Assembly (NCBI GenBank): GCA_963730065.1
Contig: CAVSQL010000013.1
Coordinates: 1-64,000, forward strand
DNA: 64,000 bases
Reading direction: 5' to 3'
DNA from: UBA9676 sp963730065
Lineage (GTDB): Bacteria; Actinomycetota; Actinomycetes; Streptosporangiales; Streptosporangiaceae
The number at the start of each line of letters is the position of its first letter. Position 1 is the stretch's first letter. Shown here piece after piece: positions 7,875-16,288 of this stretch. The translations under genes were made by a program, and so were the position numbers. The notes beneath the pieces are model-generated. The model was not told the DNA's origin and did no database searches. It worked only from the letters and a program-made list of their open reading frames with translations.

Positions 7875-9572
7875 ATGAAGCGCACGGTGAAGCCCGGGCG
7901 GGTCCTGGCGTGCATGGCCGCGGCGGCCGCGCTGGCCGTCCCGCTGGGGATGGCGGGCACCGCCAGCGCCGCCGGTGGATCCCAAGCCGTGCCGTCCGCC
8001 GCAGCCGCCGTGATCAGCCCGCCGGTCCCCCAGGGCACGCTGCGGGTAGCCGGCCGGCCGCGGGACGGCTCGCCCGTCCGGGCGGCCGGGCTGTCCTGGC
8101 GGCCCGGACAGCTGCCGTCCGGGGACACACTGCTCAGCTTCGAGGTCGGCTACGCGTGGCAGGCGTGCGCGGCCCGGTCCGGCGGGCAGGGCACGCACTG
8201 CGTGACGGGAGCGGACAGCACGGTCACGCCGTTCGCCGCGCGGCGCTACATCGCCGGGCACGCCGACACCGGGAAGTATCTCAAGGTCACCGAGACGGCC
8301 ACCGAGGTCGTCGAGACCGACCCGGCCACCTTCGCGTTCACCGTCATCCGCGTGTCACGCAGTTATACGGCCCGGCGGGCGGTCAGGCGCTACCCCTACG
8401 CCCAGCGGCCCGTGAGCGGGTTCCTGAACGGGCTGCCCGAGCGGCAGACCGGCTCCACCCAGGAGTACTTCCAGGTCAGCCCGCCGCATTACAACGCGGC
8501 GCACGGCCCGGCGTCGCAGAGCTACCGGGTCAACGGCGGCCCGTGGCAGCCGATGCCGGGGAGCCGGGTGTTCGAGACCAGCAAGCTCGGCCTGGGCCGG
8601 CACCGCGTCGAGGTGCTCACCGCCGATGCCGCCGGGGACACAGTGCTGTCCTTCCACTGGCGGGTGGTCCCGCTGCCCGCCCCGGTCCCCTGCACCAGGC
8701 CGCGCGGCGGGTCCTGCTGGTACCCGCCGCACCTGGACCGCACCGGCCACCCCATGCGCTGGGACTGGCAGATCGGCCTGGTGACCCCGCTGCAGCGGAC
8801 CGGCCGGCGCGCGGTCAACATCTACGACATCGACGGCTTCCTGACCACCCGGGCCGAGATCGGGCAGATCCACACGGCATGGCAGGCCAGCACGCTGGCG
8901 CACCCGAGAGCCGTCTGCTACCTGGACCTGGCGTGGGAGGACTACCGGCCCGACGGCAGCGCGTCACCGTACGGGCGCTTCTTCCCGGCCAGCACGCTCG
9001 GGAAGATCTACTACGGCTACCCGGAGGAGCGCTGGGTCGACTTCCGCCAGCTCGACGCGCTCAAGCCCATGCTCAACGAGCGGATCGCCATGTGCGCGAG
9101 CAAGGGGTTCGACGCGGTCGAGCTGGACGACATCGACAGCTTCGACCCGGCGTCCACCACCGGGTTCCACCTGACCGCGGGCGATGCGCAGAATTACCTC
9201 GCCTACGCGGACAACCTGGTGCACCGGTACGGGATGACCGTGCTGTGGAAGAACTCGCCCCTGCTGGCCCGGTGGGGCGTGCGCTACACCGACGGGGCCG
9301 TGGTGGAAGAGTGCTACACCTACGGCGGGTGCCCCAGCTGGGACGTGTTCACCACCACCCGCACGGCCCACCAGCCGACGGGCAAATGGGTTGGCGAGGC
9401 CGAATACGGCGCGGATCACTACGTGTGCAATCCGGGGCAGAGCTGCCCGCACAGGCGGCTGTTCTCCACCTTCTGCGCCCGGGTGTACGCACCGCCCGGC
9501 GGATTCGCCGCGGTCAAGTTCGACGTCAATCTCGACGGCAAGGTCTTCCTGCCCTGCCCGGCCGGTGTGTAG
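7875..9572 (+). CDS. Secreted GH114-like glycosidase (endo-alpha-1,4-polygalactosaminidase family)
   Basis: A 565-aa exported protein. Residues 1-33 form a signal peptide (basic KRTVKPGR, Ala/Leu core, cleavage near TASAAGG). Residues about 30-270 are an Ig-like or unassigned actinobacterial region. Residues about 275-560 match the GH114/TM1410 barrel: IYDIDGFLTT, AVCYLDLAWEDYRP, GFDAVELDDIDSF (probable catalytic acidic cluster), WKNSPLL and VVEECYTYGGCP. Relatives cut galactosamine polymers. The GTG at 7872 immediately before the ATG is an alternative start. It is divergent from an operon with amino-sugar features, which suggests it releases the sugar that operon consumes. Activity is inferred from family only. 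Confidence 0.8.
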   Translation: MKRTVKPGRVLACMAAAAALAVPLGMAGTASAAGGSQAVPSAAAAVISPPVPQGTLRVAGRPRDGSPVRAAGLSWRPGQLPSGDTLLSFEVGYAWQACAARSGGQGTHCVTGADSTVTPFAARRYIAGHADTGKYLKVTETATEVVETDPATFAFTVIRVSRSYTARRAVRRYPYAQRPVSGFLNGLPERQTGSTQEYFQVSPPHYNAAHGPASQSYRVNGGPWQPMPGSRVFETSKLGLGRHRVEVLTADAAGDTVLSFHWRVVPLPAPVPCTRPRGGSCWYPPHLDRTGHPMRWDWQIGLVTPLQRTGRRAVNIYDIDGFLTTRAEIGQIHTAWQASTLAHPRAVCYLDLAWEDYRPDGSASPYGRFFPASTLGKIYYGYPEERWVDFRQLDALKPMLNERIAMCASKGFDAVELDDIDSFDPASTTGFHLTAGDAQNYLAYADNLVHRYGMTVLWKNSPLLARWGVRYTDGAVVEECYTYGGCPSWDVFTTTRTAHQPTGKWVGEAEYGADHYVCNPGQSCPHRRLFSTFCARVYAPPGGFAAVKFDVNLDGKVFLPCPAGV

Positions 9573-9632
9573 CGGCGCGCTAGCACCGGGTTACGGTATC
9601 CGCCGGCCCGCCAGTTCTGCGTTGCCCGGTAA

Positions 9633-9893
9633 CTACCTGGCCTTCATGGCACCGCTGGACAGGCACAGGTCATCGAACTCACCGTTCTTGACCCCGGCCA
9701 CGAACGCGGCGATCTCGGCGCGGGTATAGAGCAGGGCCGGCCCGGACGGGTGCCGGGAGTTGCGCATGGCGATCGCGCCCCCGGGCAGCTCGGCGACCTC
9801 GACGCAGCTTCCGCTGGGGTTGCTGGCGCGGCTCTTGCGCCAGCGCGTCACGGGCAACTGGTCGGCCGCCGCGTTGGTCTTGTCGGCGTACAT
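9633..9893 (-). CDS. DUF397 domain protein
   Basis: An 86-aa DUF397 protein, the small acidic family abundant in filamentous actinobacteria (WRKSRASNPSGSCVEVAELPGGAIAMRNSRHPSG is the diagnostic core). Members usually lie next to an XRE-type regulator (WhiJ-like, DUF5753), and some act with it in developmental control. Here no XRE gene is adjacent; instead an anti-sigma-like ATPase gene is divergent, separated by a region rich in small palindromes. The ATG at 9893 gives the normal family length. Function unknown beyond this. Confidence 0.9.
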   Translation of the reverse strand: MYADKTNAAADQLPVTRWRKSRASNPSGSCVEVAELPGGAIAMRNSRHPSGPALLYTRAEIAAFVAGVKNGEFDDLCLSSGAMKAR

Positions 9894-9944
9894 GGTTGGC
9901 TCCCCCAGTCATGAAGCGAATGAAACGCAGGCGGCAGCAGCGCT

Positions 9945-10045
9945 GGTACCGCAACAGTTGCTTGCACGGCGCAGCCTAACAGCGCAAGTGCACGTGCATA
10001 AGCAATTGCGCAAAGTATTGTGCAGCAGTCATATGCAGAAGCTTG
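9945..10045. promoter_or_regulatory. Palindrome-rich divergent control region
   Basis: Between the DUF397 gene and the ATPase gene there is a run of overlapping short palindromes with lower GC than the surroundings, including GTGCAC, GCAATTGC-like and TTGCGCAA-like elements around 9988-10025. Such clustering upstream of DUF397/XRE loci suggests an operator array. No specific regulator or promoter can be assigned from sequence. Confidence 0.35.
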
Positions 10046-10120
10046 TTGCAGCCGCCTCGTCCGTGCGGGAGGATGCGGCTATCCGCGCCCGGTCTTGGCG
10101 GCGCGCGCGATCGGACGGTG

Positions 10121-10864
10121 ATGACGGCACTCCCCTTGAGTCCCGCGGGCAATGCGGCCCGCGGCCTGGGCCATGCCTGGCTGGCACCGGTGCTCGAGAT
10201 AGCCGCCGTGGCGAGCGGGAACTGGCCGCTGCGGCCGGAGCCCGGTCCCGGGGGCTGGACCTGCTTCCCGCGTGTCGCCGCCCGCTCGCTCGGCGGGCCG
10301 CCGAGGCCGGTCCGGGCCGCCCGGGACTTCTCCGTCGCCACCGTGCGGCGGTGGGGCGTCGCGGAACGCGCGGAGGACGTCGCGATCGTGGTGTCCGAGC
10401 TGGTGACCAACGCGCTGCAGCACGGACTGCCAGCCTCCGGCCCGGCTCACCCGGCTGGCCGGGTCCGGTTCGGCCTGCTGCAGCCCGGGCCGTGCGTCGT
10501 GTGCGCGGTCGCCGACCCCAGCCGGGCGGCGCCGGTGATGAAGGCGGCCGGCGTGCTCGCCGAGACCGGCCGCGGGCTCCACGTGGTCGACGCGCTCGCC
10601 GACGCCTGGGGCTGTATCACGCCCGGCGACGCGGGCAAGACCGTGTGGGCCATGTTCTCGGCCGGCCCCGGCCCGTATCAGGCCTCCCGGGTGCCCGCCG
10701 CGGACGCTGACCGGAGCGCCTGCCACACCCGCTGCGGGCTGGCCGGCATGTCGACGTGCCGCACGCCGAGATGCGCGAGCGCGTCGACGATCGCGTTCTG
10801 CACCGCCGGTGTCGCGCCGATCGTGCCGGCCTCCCCGATCCCCTTGGCCCCGAGCGGGTTGTAG
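10121..10864 (+). CDS. ATP-binding anti-sigma-factor-like regulator (HATPase_c, RsbW/AbaA class)
   Basis: GHKL-type ATPase domain protein. The N-box region AIVVSELVTNALQHG and the ETGRGLHVVDALADAWG segment are the hallmarks of the small RsbW-like kinases of streptomycetes. The expected domain ends at GKTVWAMFSA (about residue 184), yet the frame continues about 63 residues through a Ser/Arg/Cys-rich tail antisense to the neighbouring molybdopterin gene, overlapping it convergently by 187 bp. The tail is probably not conserved. The start is ATG 10121; a GTG directly before it (10118) is possible. With the divergent DUF397 gene it resembles whiJ/abaA-type regulatory loci. Confidence 0.8.
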   Translation: MTALPLSPAGNAARGLGHAWLAPVLEIAAVASGNWPLRPEPGPGGWTCFPRVAARSLGGPPRPVRAARDFSVATVRRWGVAERAEDVAIVVSELVTNALQHGLPASGPAHPAGRVRFGLLQPGPCVVCAVADPSRAAPVMKAAGVLAETGRGLHVVDALADAWGCITPGDAGKTVWAMFSAGPGPYQASRVPAADADRSACHTRCGLAGMSTCRTPRCASASTIAFCTAGVAPIVPASPIPLAPSGL

Positions 10865-12969
10865 CTGGTCGGGGTGGCCATGTCGGCCAGCTCGAAGCTG
10901 GGGACCTCGGTGGCGGACAGGACGGCATAGTCGGCGAAGGTCGCGGTCAGCGGGTTGCCGTCGGCGTCGTAGATGACCTCCTCGCAGAGCGCCTGCGCCA
11001 CGCCCTGGGCGATGCCGCCGTGCCGCTGGCCCTCCGCCAGCAGCGGGTTGATCACCGTGCCGGCGTCGTCGACGGTCACCATCCGGCGCACGACGGCCTT
11101 GCCGGTCTCGGTGTCCACCTCGACCACCGCCACATGGGTGCCGAACGGGAAGGTCGGGCCGGGCGCGCTGAACACGGCGCGCACGAACAGCCGCTCCGGC
11201 TCGGCGAGCCTGGCCAGCGGCACCGAGGCGGCCGGGTCGCCGGCCACGGCGAAGGCGCCGCGCCCGGCGTCGAAGACCAGGTCGGCCGGGCTGGCCTCCA
11301 GCTCACTGGCCGCGCGCTGCCGGGCCACCTCGATCAGCTCCTGCGACGCCTGCTGGACCGCCGCCCCGCCCTGCTGCAGGCTGCGCGAGCCGCCGGTGCC
11401 GCCGCCCTCGGGGATCAGGTCGGTGTCGCCCCACTTCACGGTGATCTTGTCGATGTCGATGCCGAGCTCGTCGCTGGCCAGCATCGCCCACACGGTGGCA
11501 TGGCCCTGCCCGTGCGGGGAGGTCCCGGTGAGGATCGTGGCGCTGCCGTCGGGGTGGACCTCGACGGTGGCGTTCTCCCGCGGGCCGCCCTCCTCCATCC
11601 CCGGGCCGGTGATCTCCACGTAGCAGGAGAGGCCGATGCCGAGCTGGACCACGTCGCCGGCCGCGCGCCGCTTCGCCTGCTCGGCCCGGAGACCGGCGTA
11701 GCCGGCCGCCACCAGCGCCTTGTCCAGCGCCGCCGCGTAGTCGCCGCTGTCGTACACGGCGCCGAACGCGGTCGTGTGCGGCTCGGTGAACTTCGGCAGC
11801 AGGTTCTGGCGGCGGACCTCGGCCGGGTCCATGCCGATCTCGGCCGCGAACAGGTCGATCGCCCGCTCGACCGCCGCGGTGGCCTCGGGCCGGCCCGCGC
11901 CCCGGTAGGCGCCGACCGGCGTGGTGTTCGTCACCACCGCCGTCGCCACCGCTTCGGCGCGGCCGAACGCGTACGGGCCGGGCGCCATCAGGATCGTCAG
12001 CGCCGGCAGGAACGCGCCGAACCTCGGGTAGGCCCCGGCATCCTGCAGGATCTCCAGCCGGTAGGCGGCCACGGTGCCGTCCCGGCTACCGCCGATCGTG
12101 ACCGTCTGGCGCTGCGCGCGGCCGTGCGTCATCCCGACCAGGTTCTCGCCCCGCGCCTCGGCCCAGCGGGCGGGACGGCCGAGCCGCCGGGCGACCCAGC
12201 ACACCACCGCGTGCTCAGGGTCGGCGCCGAACTTGGCCCCGAACGCACCGCCCACGTCCGGCGTGATGACCCGCAGGTCCGCCGGCTCGATCGCGAGCAT
12301 CTCCGCGAGGGCGTCGCGCGTGCCCTGCGCGCCCTGGTTCGGGATCCACGCCGTCAGCCGGCCGTCCTCGCCCCAGACGGCGGCCGCCGCCCGGGGCTCC
12401 ATCGGCGCGGGCGCGACCCGCTGGTTGACGATGGTGCGGGTGACGACCACGTCGCAGCCGTCGAACAGGTCGGCCTTGAGTGTGGCAGCGTCACCGAAGG
12501 AGGCGGCGACGTTGGTGCCGGCGTCGGGGAACAGCACACCGGCCCCGTCCGCGGCCTCGGCCATGTCGATCACCGGCGGCAGCGGGTCATAGTCGGCGTC
12601 CACCAGTTCCGCGGCGTCCTCGCCCTGGTAGCGCTCCTCGGTGACGACCACGGCCACCGGCTCGCCGACGAACCGGACCGCGCCGGTGGCGAGCAGCGGC
12701 TGGCCCATCGCCCCGTTGATCATGCCGGGCATCGGCGGTGCTAGCAGCGGCAGGTCGGCCAGGTCGGCGCCGGTGAACGCGGCGACCACGCCGGGCGCCT
12801 GGAGCGCGGCACTGACGTCCACGGAGCGGATCCGTGCGTGCGCGACCGGAGACCGGACGAAGAACACGTGGCAGGCGCCGGGGAGCTGGACGTCGTCGGT
12901 GTAGACGGCACCGGTCGTCAGGAAGCCGGGGTCCTCCGTCCGCAGGACCCGGGTGCCGAGAATGCTCAC
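10678..12969 (-). CDS. CoxL-like (form II) molybdopterin hydroxylase large subunit
   Basis: A 763-aa Mo-hydroxylase large subunit, complete from MSILGTRVLRTEDPGFLTTG to ASPQRVWQALRS. It carries AYRGAGRPE (form II), PDVGGAFGAKFG and GIGEAGTIGATP with the presumed catalytic glutamate. True CO dehydrogenases have AYXCSFR, so CO is unlikely; relatives oxidise aldehydes or N-heterocycles. As with the paralog at 793-3249, the medium (FAD) and small (Fe-S) subunit genes are missing nearby. The paralogs share long matching stretches but clearly diverge. The PPOX gene lies 40 bp upstream on the same strand and may be co-transcribed. Confidence 0.9.
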   Translation of the reverse strand: MSILGTRVLRTEDPGFLTTGAVYTDDVQLPGACHVFFVRSPVAHARIRSVDVSAALQAPGVVAAFTGADLADLPLLAPPMPGMINGAMGQPLLATGAVRFVGEPVAVVVTEERYQGEDAAELVDADYDPLPPVIDMAEAADGAGVLFPDAGTNVAASFGDAATLKADLFDGCDVVVTRTIVNQRVAPAPMEPRAAAAVWGEDGRLTAWIPNQGAQGTRDALAEMLAIEPADLRVITPDVGGAFGAKFGADPEHAVVCWVARRLGRPARWAEARGENLVGMTHGRAQRQTVTIGGSRDGTVAAYRLEILQDAGAYPRFGAFLPALTILMAPGPYAFGRAEAVATAVVTNTTPVGAYRGAGRPEATAAVERAIDLFAAEIGMDPAEVRRQNLLPKFTEPHTTAFGAVYDSGDYAAALDKALVAAGYAGLRAEQAKRRAAGDVVQLGIGLSCYVEITGPGMEEGGPRENATVEVHPDGSATILTGTSPHGQGHATVWAMLASDELGIDIDKITVKWGDTDLIPEGGGTGGSRSLQQGGAAVQQASQELIEVARQRAASELEASPADLVFDAGRGAFAVAGDPAASVPLARLAEPERLFVRAVFSAPGPTFPFGTHVAVVEVDTETGKAVVRRMVTVDDAGTVINPLLAEGQRHGGIAQGVAQALCEEVIYDADGNPLTATFADYAVLSATEVPSFELADMATPTSYNPLGAKGIGEAGTIGATPAVQNAIVDALAHLGVRHVDMPASPQRVWQALRSASAAGTREA

Positions 12970-13009
12970 GCCCGATCAGCTCCTTCTCCGGTCACTACGC
13001 CCGCCCAGG

Positions 13010-13405
13010 TCAGGCGGCATAGCCGGTTGCCTTGTCCACCACGACCCGGACGATGACCCGCACCGTCCCCGGCGGGTCGTAGTCCGGGTCCTTCCCGTCG
13101 TACTTCCACGACAGCTGTTTGTCCATCTGGCCGCCGGGGTCCGGGGTGATCTCCGCCCGCCCGCGCAGCTCGGCGTAGTTGTACGGGTTGGCCGCCTCGT
13201 GCACGGTCACGCTGACCCGTGGGTCGCGCAGCATGTTGCGGTACTTCAGGCGGCCCTGCACGGTCGAGAACAGCAGGTCGTCGCCGTCGCGGCCGACCCA
13301 CATCGCCGACGTCTGCGGGCTGCCATCGGCGTTCACCGTGGCCAGCACCGCGTAGTTCCTGCCATCGAGAAGCCTGACGGTGACGTCGCTGAGAGAGATC
13401 CCCAC
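13010..13405 (-). CDS. PPOX-class F420/flavin-binding protein
   Basis: A small split-barrel protein of about 131 aa in the pyridoxamine-phosphate-oxidase-like, F420-binding class. Characteristic parts are YAVLATVNADGSPQTSAMWVGRDGDDLLFST, GRLKYRNMLRDPRVSVTV and YAELRGRAEITPD. Such proteins use F420H2 or flavin to reduce varied substrates. The GTG at 13405 is preferred (GGTGGG five bases upstream); a TTG at 13423 would add six residues. It precedes the CoxL-like gene on the same strand. The substrate cannot be assigned. Confidence 0.85.
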   Translation of the reverse strand: MGISLSDVTVRLLDGRNYAVLATVNADGSPQTSAMWVGRDGDDLLFSTVQGRLKYRNMLRDPRVSVTVHEAANPYNYAELRGRAEITPDPGGQMDKQLSWKYDGKDPDYDPPGTVRVIVRVVVDKATGYAA

Positions 13406-13461
13406 AGGGACCCACCGTAGCAAGCGCCTATCCTGGGAACTGGCTGGTGTCCGGACGGTGA

Positions 13462-13845
13462 ATGATGTGGTACCGCGTTGCCGCTGACCTTGTGGTTGCC
13501 TTCCATCTGCTGTTCATCTGCTTCGTCGTCGGCGGCGCCTTCCTCGCCTGGCGCTGGCCCAAGGTCATCTGGGTGTACCTGCCGGCCGCGGTCTACGGGG
13601 CCCTGATCGAGTTCACCGGCTTCACCTGCCCGCTCACGCCGCTGGAGAACTACCTGCGCCGCCGCGCCGGGGAAGCGGGGTACCGCGGCGGGTTCCTCGC
13701 CCATTACCTGCTCCGGGTGATCTATCCGGCCGGGCTCACCCGAGGCGTGCAGATCGGGCTCGGGGTGCTGGTGGTGGTGATCGCGGTGACCGGATGCGCG
13801 GGTTACCTGCACCGCCATCCCCCGCGGCGGCTGGCCCGGCGGTGA
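13462..13845 (+). CDS. DUF2784 membrane protein
   Basis: A 127-aa integral membrane protein with three or four hydrophobic helices. Motifs AFHLLFICFVVGGAFLAWRWP, FTGFTCPLTPLENYLRR and FLAHYLLRVIYP are those of the DUF2784 family, of unknown function. It stands alone, divergent from the PPOX gene with a 56-bp gap. Confidence 0.9.
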   Translation: MMWYRVAADLVVAFHLLFICFVVGGAFLAWRWPKVIWVYLPAAVYGALIEFTGFTCPLTPLENYLRRRAGEAGYRGGFLAHYLLRVIYPAGLTRGVQIGLGVLVVVIAVTGCAGYLHRHPPRRLARR

Positions 13846-13923
13846 TCCCCGGGCCTGACGGCACCGTCTCCGATCTGGCCGCCAGCTGACGGCTGGCCAC
13901 CGGCGGACGGCGAGCGGCCGGGG

Positions 13924-14457
13924 TCAGCTCCCCGCGGCGGACTTGGCGTCGGCCTCGATGTCGGCGGTGTCGGCCTTGAGTTCCTTGGCCTCGACCTTCT
14001 TCGCCTTCTTCATGGCGTGCTCGATCTTCGACCCCATGTCGGACACCCCGACCACCACGAGGCCTGCCTGCCCGGCGTCGAGGTGCTCGCCGAGCTCCTT
14101 GAGGTCGTGGCGGCTCATGCCGGCGGCCGCGTGCCCGGCGACCGCGCCGAGGGCAGCGCCGCCGGCCGTCGTGGCCAGCACCAGGCCCGCGCCGATGGCG
14201 GCGAACGGGAACAGGGCGACGACCAGGCCGGTGGCCAGGCCCACCCCGCCGCCGAGCACCCCGCCGACCCGGGTCGGCGTCTCGTGCTTCTTGGTGATCT
14301 TCACCTTCCCGTCGGCCCGGTGCTCGATCACGGCGGCGTCGTAGGAGTCGATCAGGCCCGCCTTGGTGTGCAGGTCCTTGACGAACTCGTAGTCAGCATC
14401 AGCGTCGCCGACGCTGTCGTACACCCCGACGTAGGCGATGAACGTGTCGACTGCCAT
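13924..14457 (-). CDS. DUF1269-family protein with glycine-rich membrane segment
   Basis: A 177-aa protein resembling DUF1269 proteins. The N-terminal ferredoxin-like half (TFIAYVGVYDSVGDADADYEFVKDL) is followed by a Gly/Ala-rich hydrophobic stretch (about residues 65-110) and a second half containing LVVVGV, ending in a lysine- and glutamate-rich tail (KKAKKVEAKELKAD). The family is common in actinobacteria with no firm function. The start is ATG 14457; the frame extends upstream but only as non-coding-like Arg/Pro/Gly sequence. Confidence 0.8.
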   Translation of the reverse strand: MAVDTFIAYVGVYDSVGDADADYEFVKDLHTKAGLIDSYDAAVIEHRADGKVKITKKHETPTRVGGVLGGGVGLATGLVVALFPFAAIGAGLVLATTAGGAALGAVAGHAAAGMSRHDLKELGEHLDAGQAGLVVVGVSDMGSKIEHAMKKAKKVEAKELKADTADIEADAKSAAGS

Positions 14458-14612
14458 CGTGATACCTCCGGTGCCTGGGCCAGCGGGAAGCGGCGGGACC
14501 GGCCGCCCTGGCCGACATCGTAGCGCGGTGCCGCTGGCCAGGATCGTGACGGTGGCCCGCCGTGTCAGCCGTATCCCCGGGCCTGGGACCGACTGCCACG
14601 CGTGACAGTGCA

Positions 14613-16271
14613 CTAGCTGACGAGCTGGCCGGGGCAGGCGGTGGTCACCGGCTGGCCGTCGCGCCAGGTGACGGTACCGTTTACGAGCACCAGGTCCACC
14701 CCGGCCGCCTGCTCGCGGGGGGCGTCGTAGGTGGCGCGGGCGGTGAGCCCGCCGGGGCCGATGACACAGATATCGGCGGCCATGCCGGGTGCCAGCCGCC
14801 CCCGCCCGCGCAGCCCGTAGACGTCGGCCGCGTTCGCCGACAGGTGGCGGACGGCCCGCTGGTAGCCAGCTTCCCGGCCGCCGGCCAGGTAGTGCCCGGC
14901 GAGGCGGGCGAACGCGGCGTAACCGCGGGGGTGGGGATGCTGGCCCTGGTAGATGCCGTCCGACCCGGCGCAGTGCCGTTCCGCGGACGCCAGCCAGGCC
15001 AGGTCGTCGTCGGTGAGCGCGGGACGGTCCAGGTGCCCGCCCACGTTGAGCCCGGCCTCGGCCAGCAGGTCGAGTACCCACTCGCCGGCCGGCCGTGAGC
15101 TGCGAGCGGCCGCCTCGGTGACCGGCTGCCCGGCGAACTCCGCGGCGCTGGCCGGCAGGCAGCCCAGGTAGACGTGGCGCAGGAAGGGGTCGGTGAGCTT
15201 GTCCCGCGCGAGCAGTGCCGCGCGCTGGCGGGGGTCGGCCAGGGCGGCCAGCGTCTGCCCGGGGCCGCGGGCCTGCAGGCCGGGAGGGAGAAGCAGTGAG
15301 GCCAGAATCGTGCTGGACCTGCGGTAGGGGTACATGTCGAAGGTGACGCCGATGCCCGCGGCCTCCGCCGACCAGATGGCCGCCTCGATGTCGGCCGGGG
15401 CGCCCCACAGATGGCTGGCGTGCACCCGGGTGCCGGCGCCGCGCCCGACCGCCACCAGTTCGTCCAGGCCGGACCGCACGTCGCCGCCGTAGGCCCGCAG
15501 ATGCGACACGTACGGGCGTCCCGCCCCGGCCAGCGGGCGGGCGATCTCCGCGATCTCCCCGGCGCCGCCGAACCGGCTCGGCAGGTAGTCCAGCCCGCTG
15601 GACAGGCCGACCGCCCCGTCCGCGAGCGCGTCCTCGACCTCGCGCCGCGCGGCGGCCCGCTCGCCGGGCCCGAGCGGGCCAGGCGCCAGGCCGGCGACGT
15701 TGTGCCGGATCGTTCCCTGGGAGGCGAGGACGGCGACGTTCTGCGTCAGCCGGCCGGCCACGGCCTCCCGGTAGGCGGCCAGGCTGAGGCCGCGTGCGGG
15801 TTCCAGCGCGCCGTTGACCGGCGCGAAATACCGGTTCAGGTACTGCGCGGTGGCGGCGGTGGCGCCGATCCACGACTGCCCGTCCTGGCCGACGACCAGG
15901 GTGGTGACGCCCTGCGCGAGTGCGCCGTCCACCCGCCCGGTGGCGAGCAGCGGGCCTTCGGCGTGAACGTGGGCATCGATGAAACCGGGGCAGACCACGC
16001 TGCCCGGGGCCAGGTCGATCACGTCGCAGTCGGCCAGCCGGCCCAGGGCACCGATCGAGGCGATGACCTGCCCGTCGATCAGGACGTCGGCGGCCGCCGC
16101 CGTGGTGCCGATCCCGTCGGCCACCAGGCCACCGCGCAGCAGCGTCCGTGCCCTCAGCGCCGGTCTCCCCTCCGCCGGGCGCCAGGGCCCGCCCGGCGCA
16201 CAGCCAGAAAATCTACCTGGCCCCGTCACGAATGGCGGCCCCGGAACGTCCTGTGGGGCAAGCTGACTCAT
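14613..16271 (-). CDS. N-acyl-D-amino-acid deacylase/D-hydantoinase-type amidohydrolase
   Basis: A metal-dependent amidohydrolase of the D-aminoacylase group, up to 552 aa. The N-terminal beta-sandwich is followed by the metal site PGFIDAHVHAEGPLL, later HASHLWG, and a C-terminal GRLAPGMAADICVIGPGG as in dihydroorotase/aminoacylase proteins. The start is uncertain: ATG 16271 leaves about 40 non-conserved residues before LLRGGLVADG, and GTG 16228 is an alternative. The longer form would overlap the ECF41 promoter of the divergent gene. Substrate presumed an N-acyl-D-amino acid or similar amide. Confidence 0.82.
   Translation of the reverse strand: MSQLAPQDVPGPPFVTGPGRFSGCAPGGPWRPAEGRPALRARTLLRGGLVADGIGTTAAAADVLIDGQVIASIGALGRLADCDVIDLAPGSVVCPGFIDAHVHAEGPLLATGRVDGALAQGVTTLVVGQDGQSWIGATAATAQYLNRYFAPVNGALEPARGLSLAAYREAVAGRLTQNVAVLASQGTIRHNVAGLAPGPLGPGERAAARREVEDALADGAVGLSSGLDYLPSRFGGAGEIAEIARPLAGAGRPYVSHLRAYGGDVRSGLDELVAVGRGAGTRVHASHLWGAPADIEAAIWSAEAAGIGVTFDMYPYRRSSTILASLLLPPGLQARGPGQTLAALADPRQRAALLARDKLTDPFLRHVYLGCLPASAAEFAGQPVTEAAARSSRPAGEWVLDLLAEAGLNVGGHLDRPALTDDDLAWLASAERHCAGSDGIYQGQHPHPRGYAAFARLAGHYLAGGREAGYQRAVRHLSANAADVYGLRGRGRLAPGMAADICVIGPGGLTARATYDAPREQAAGVDLVLVNGTVTWRDGQPVTTACPGQLVS
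16224..16250 (+). promoter_or_regulatory. Candidate ECF41-type autoregulated promoter
   Basis: CGTCACG at 16224-16230 is followed after exactly 16 bp by CGTC at 16247-16250. The reported ECF41 promoter consensus is TGTCACA, 16 +/- 1 bp, CGTC, so five of seven -35 bases and all four -10 bases agree. It sits about 40 bp upstream of the ECF41 sigma-factor gene, which fits autoregulation. The consensus is recalled; no search was made. Confidence 0.6.
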
Positions 16272-16288
16272 GGACGTGGGTGCAGGAG

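Noticed and set aside
9573..9632. ACCGGG/CCCGGT pair between the GH114 and DUF397 genes as a terminator
   Set aside because: The stem is 6 bp with a loop over 30 bases and no T-run; such pairs are common in GC-rich DNA.
10678..12969. True aerobic CO dehydrogenase large subunit
   Set aside because: The active-site loop is AYRGAGR instead of AYXCSFR, and the CoxM and CoxS genes are absent.
13924..15873. 649-codon extension of the DUF1269 gene upstream
   Set aside because: The upstream part is a shadow of the amidohydrolase gene; homology starts at ATG 14457.
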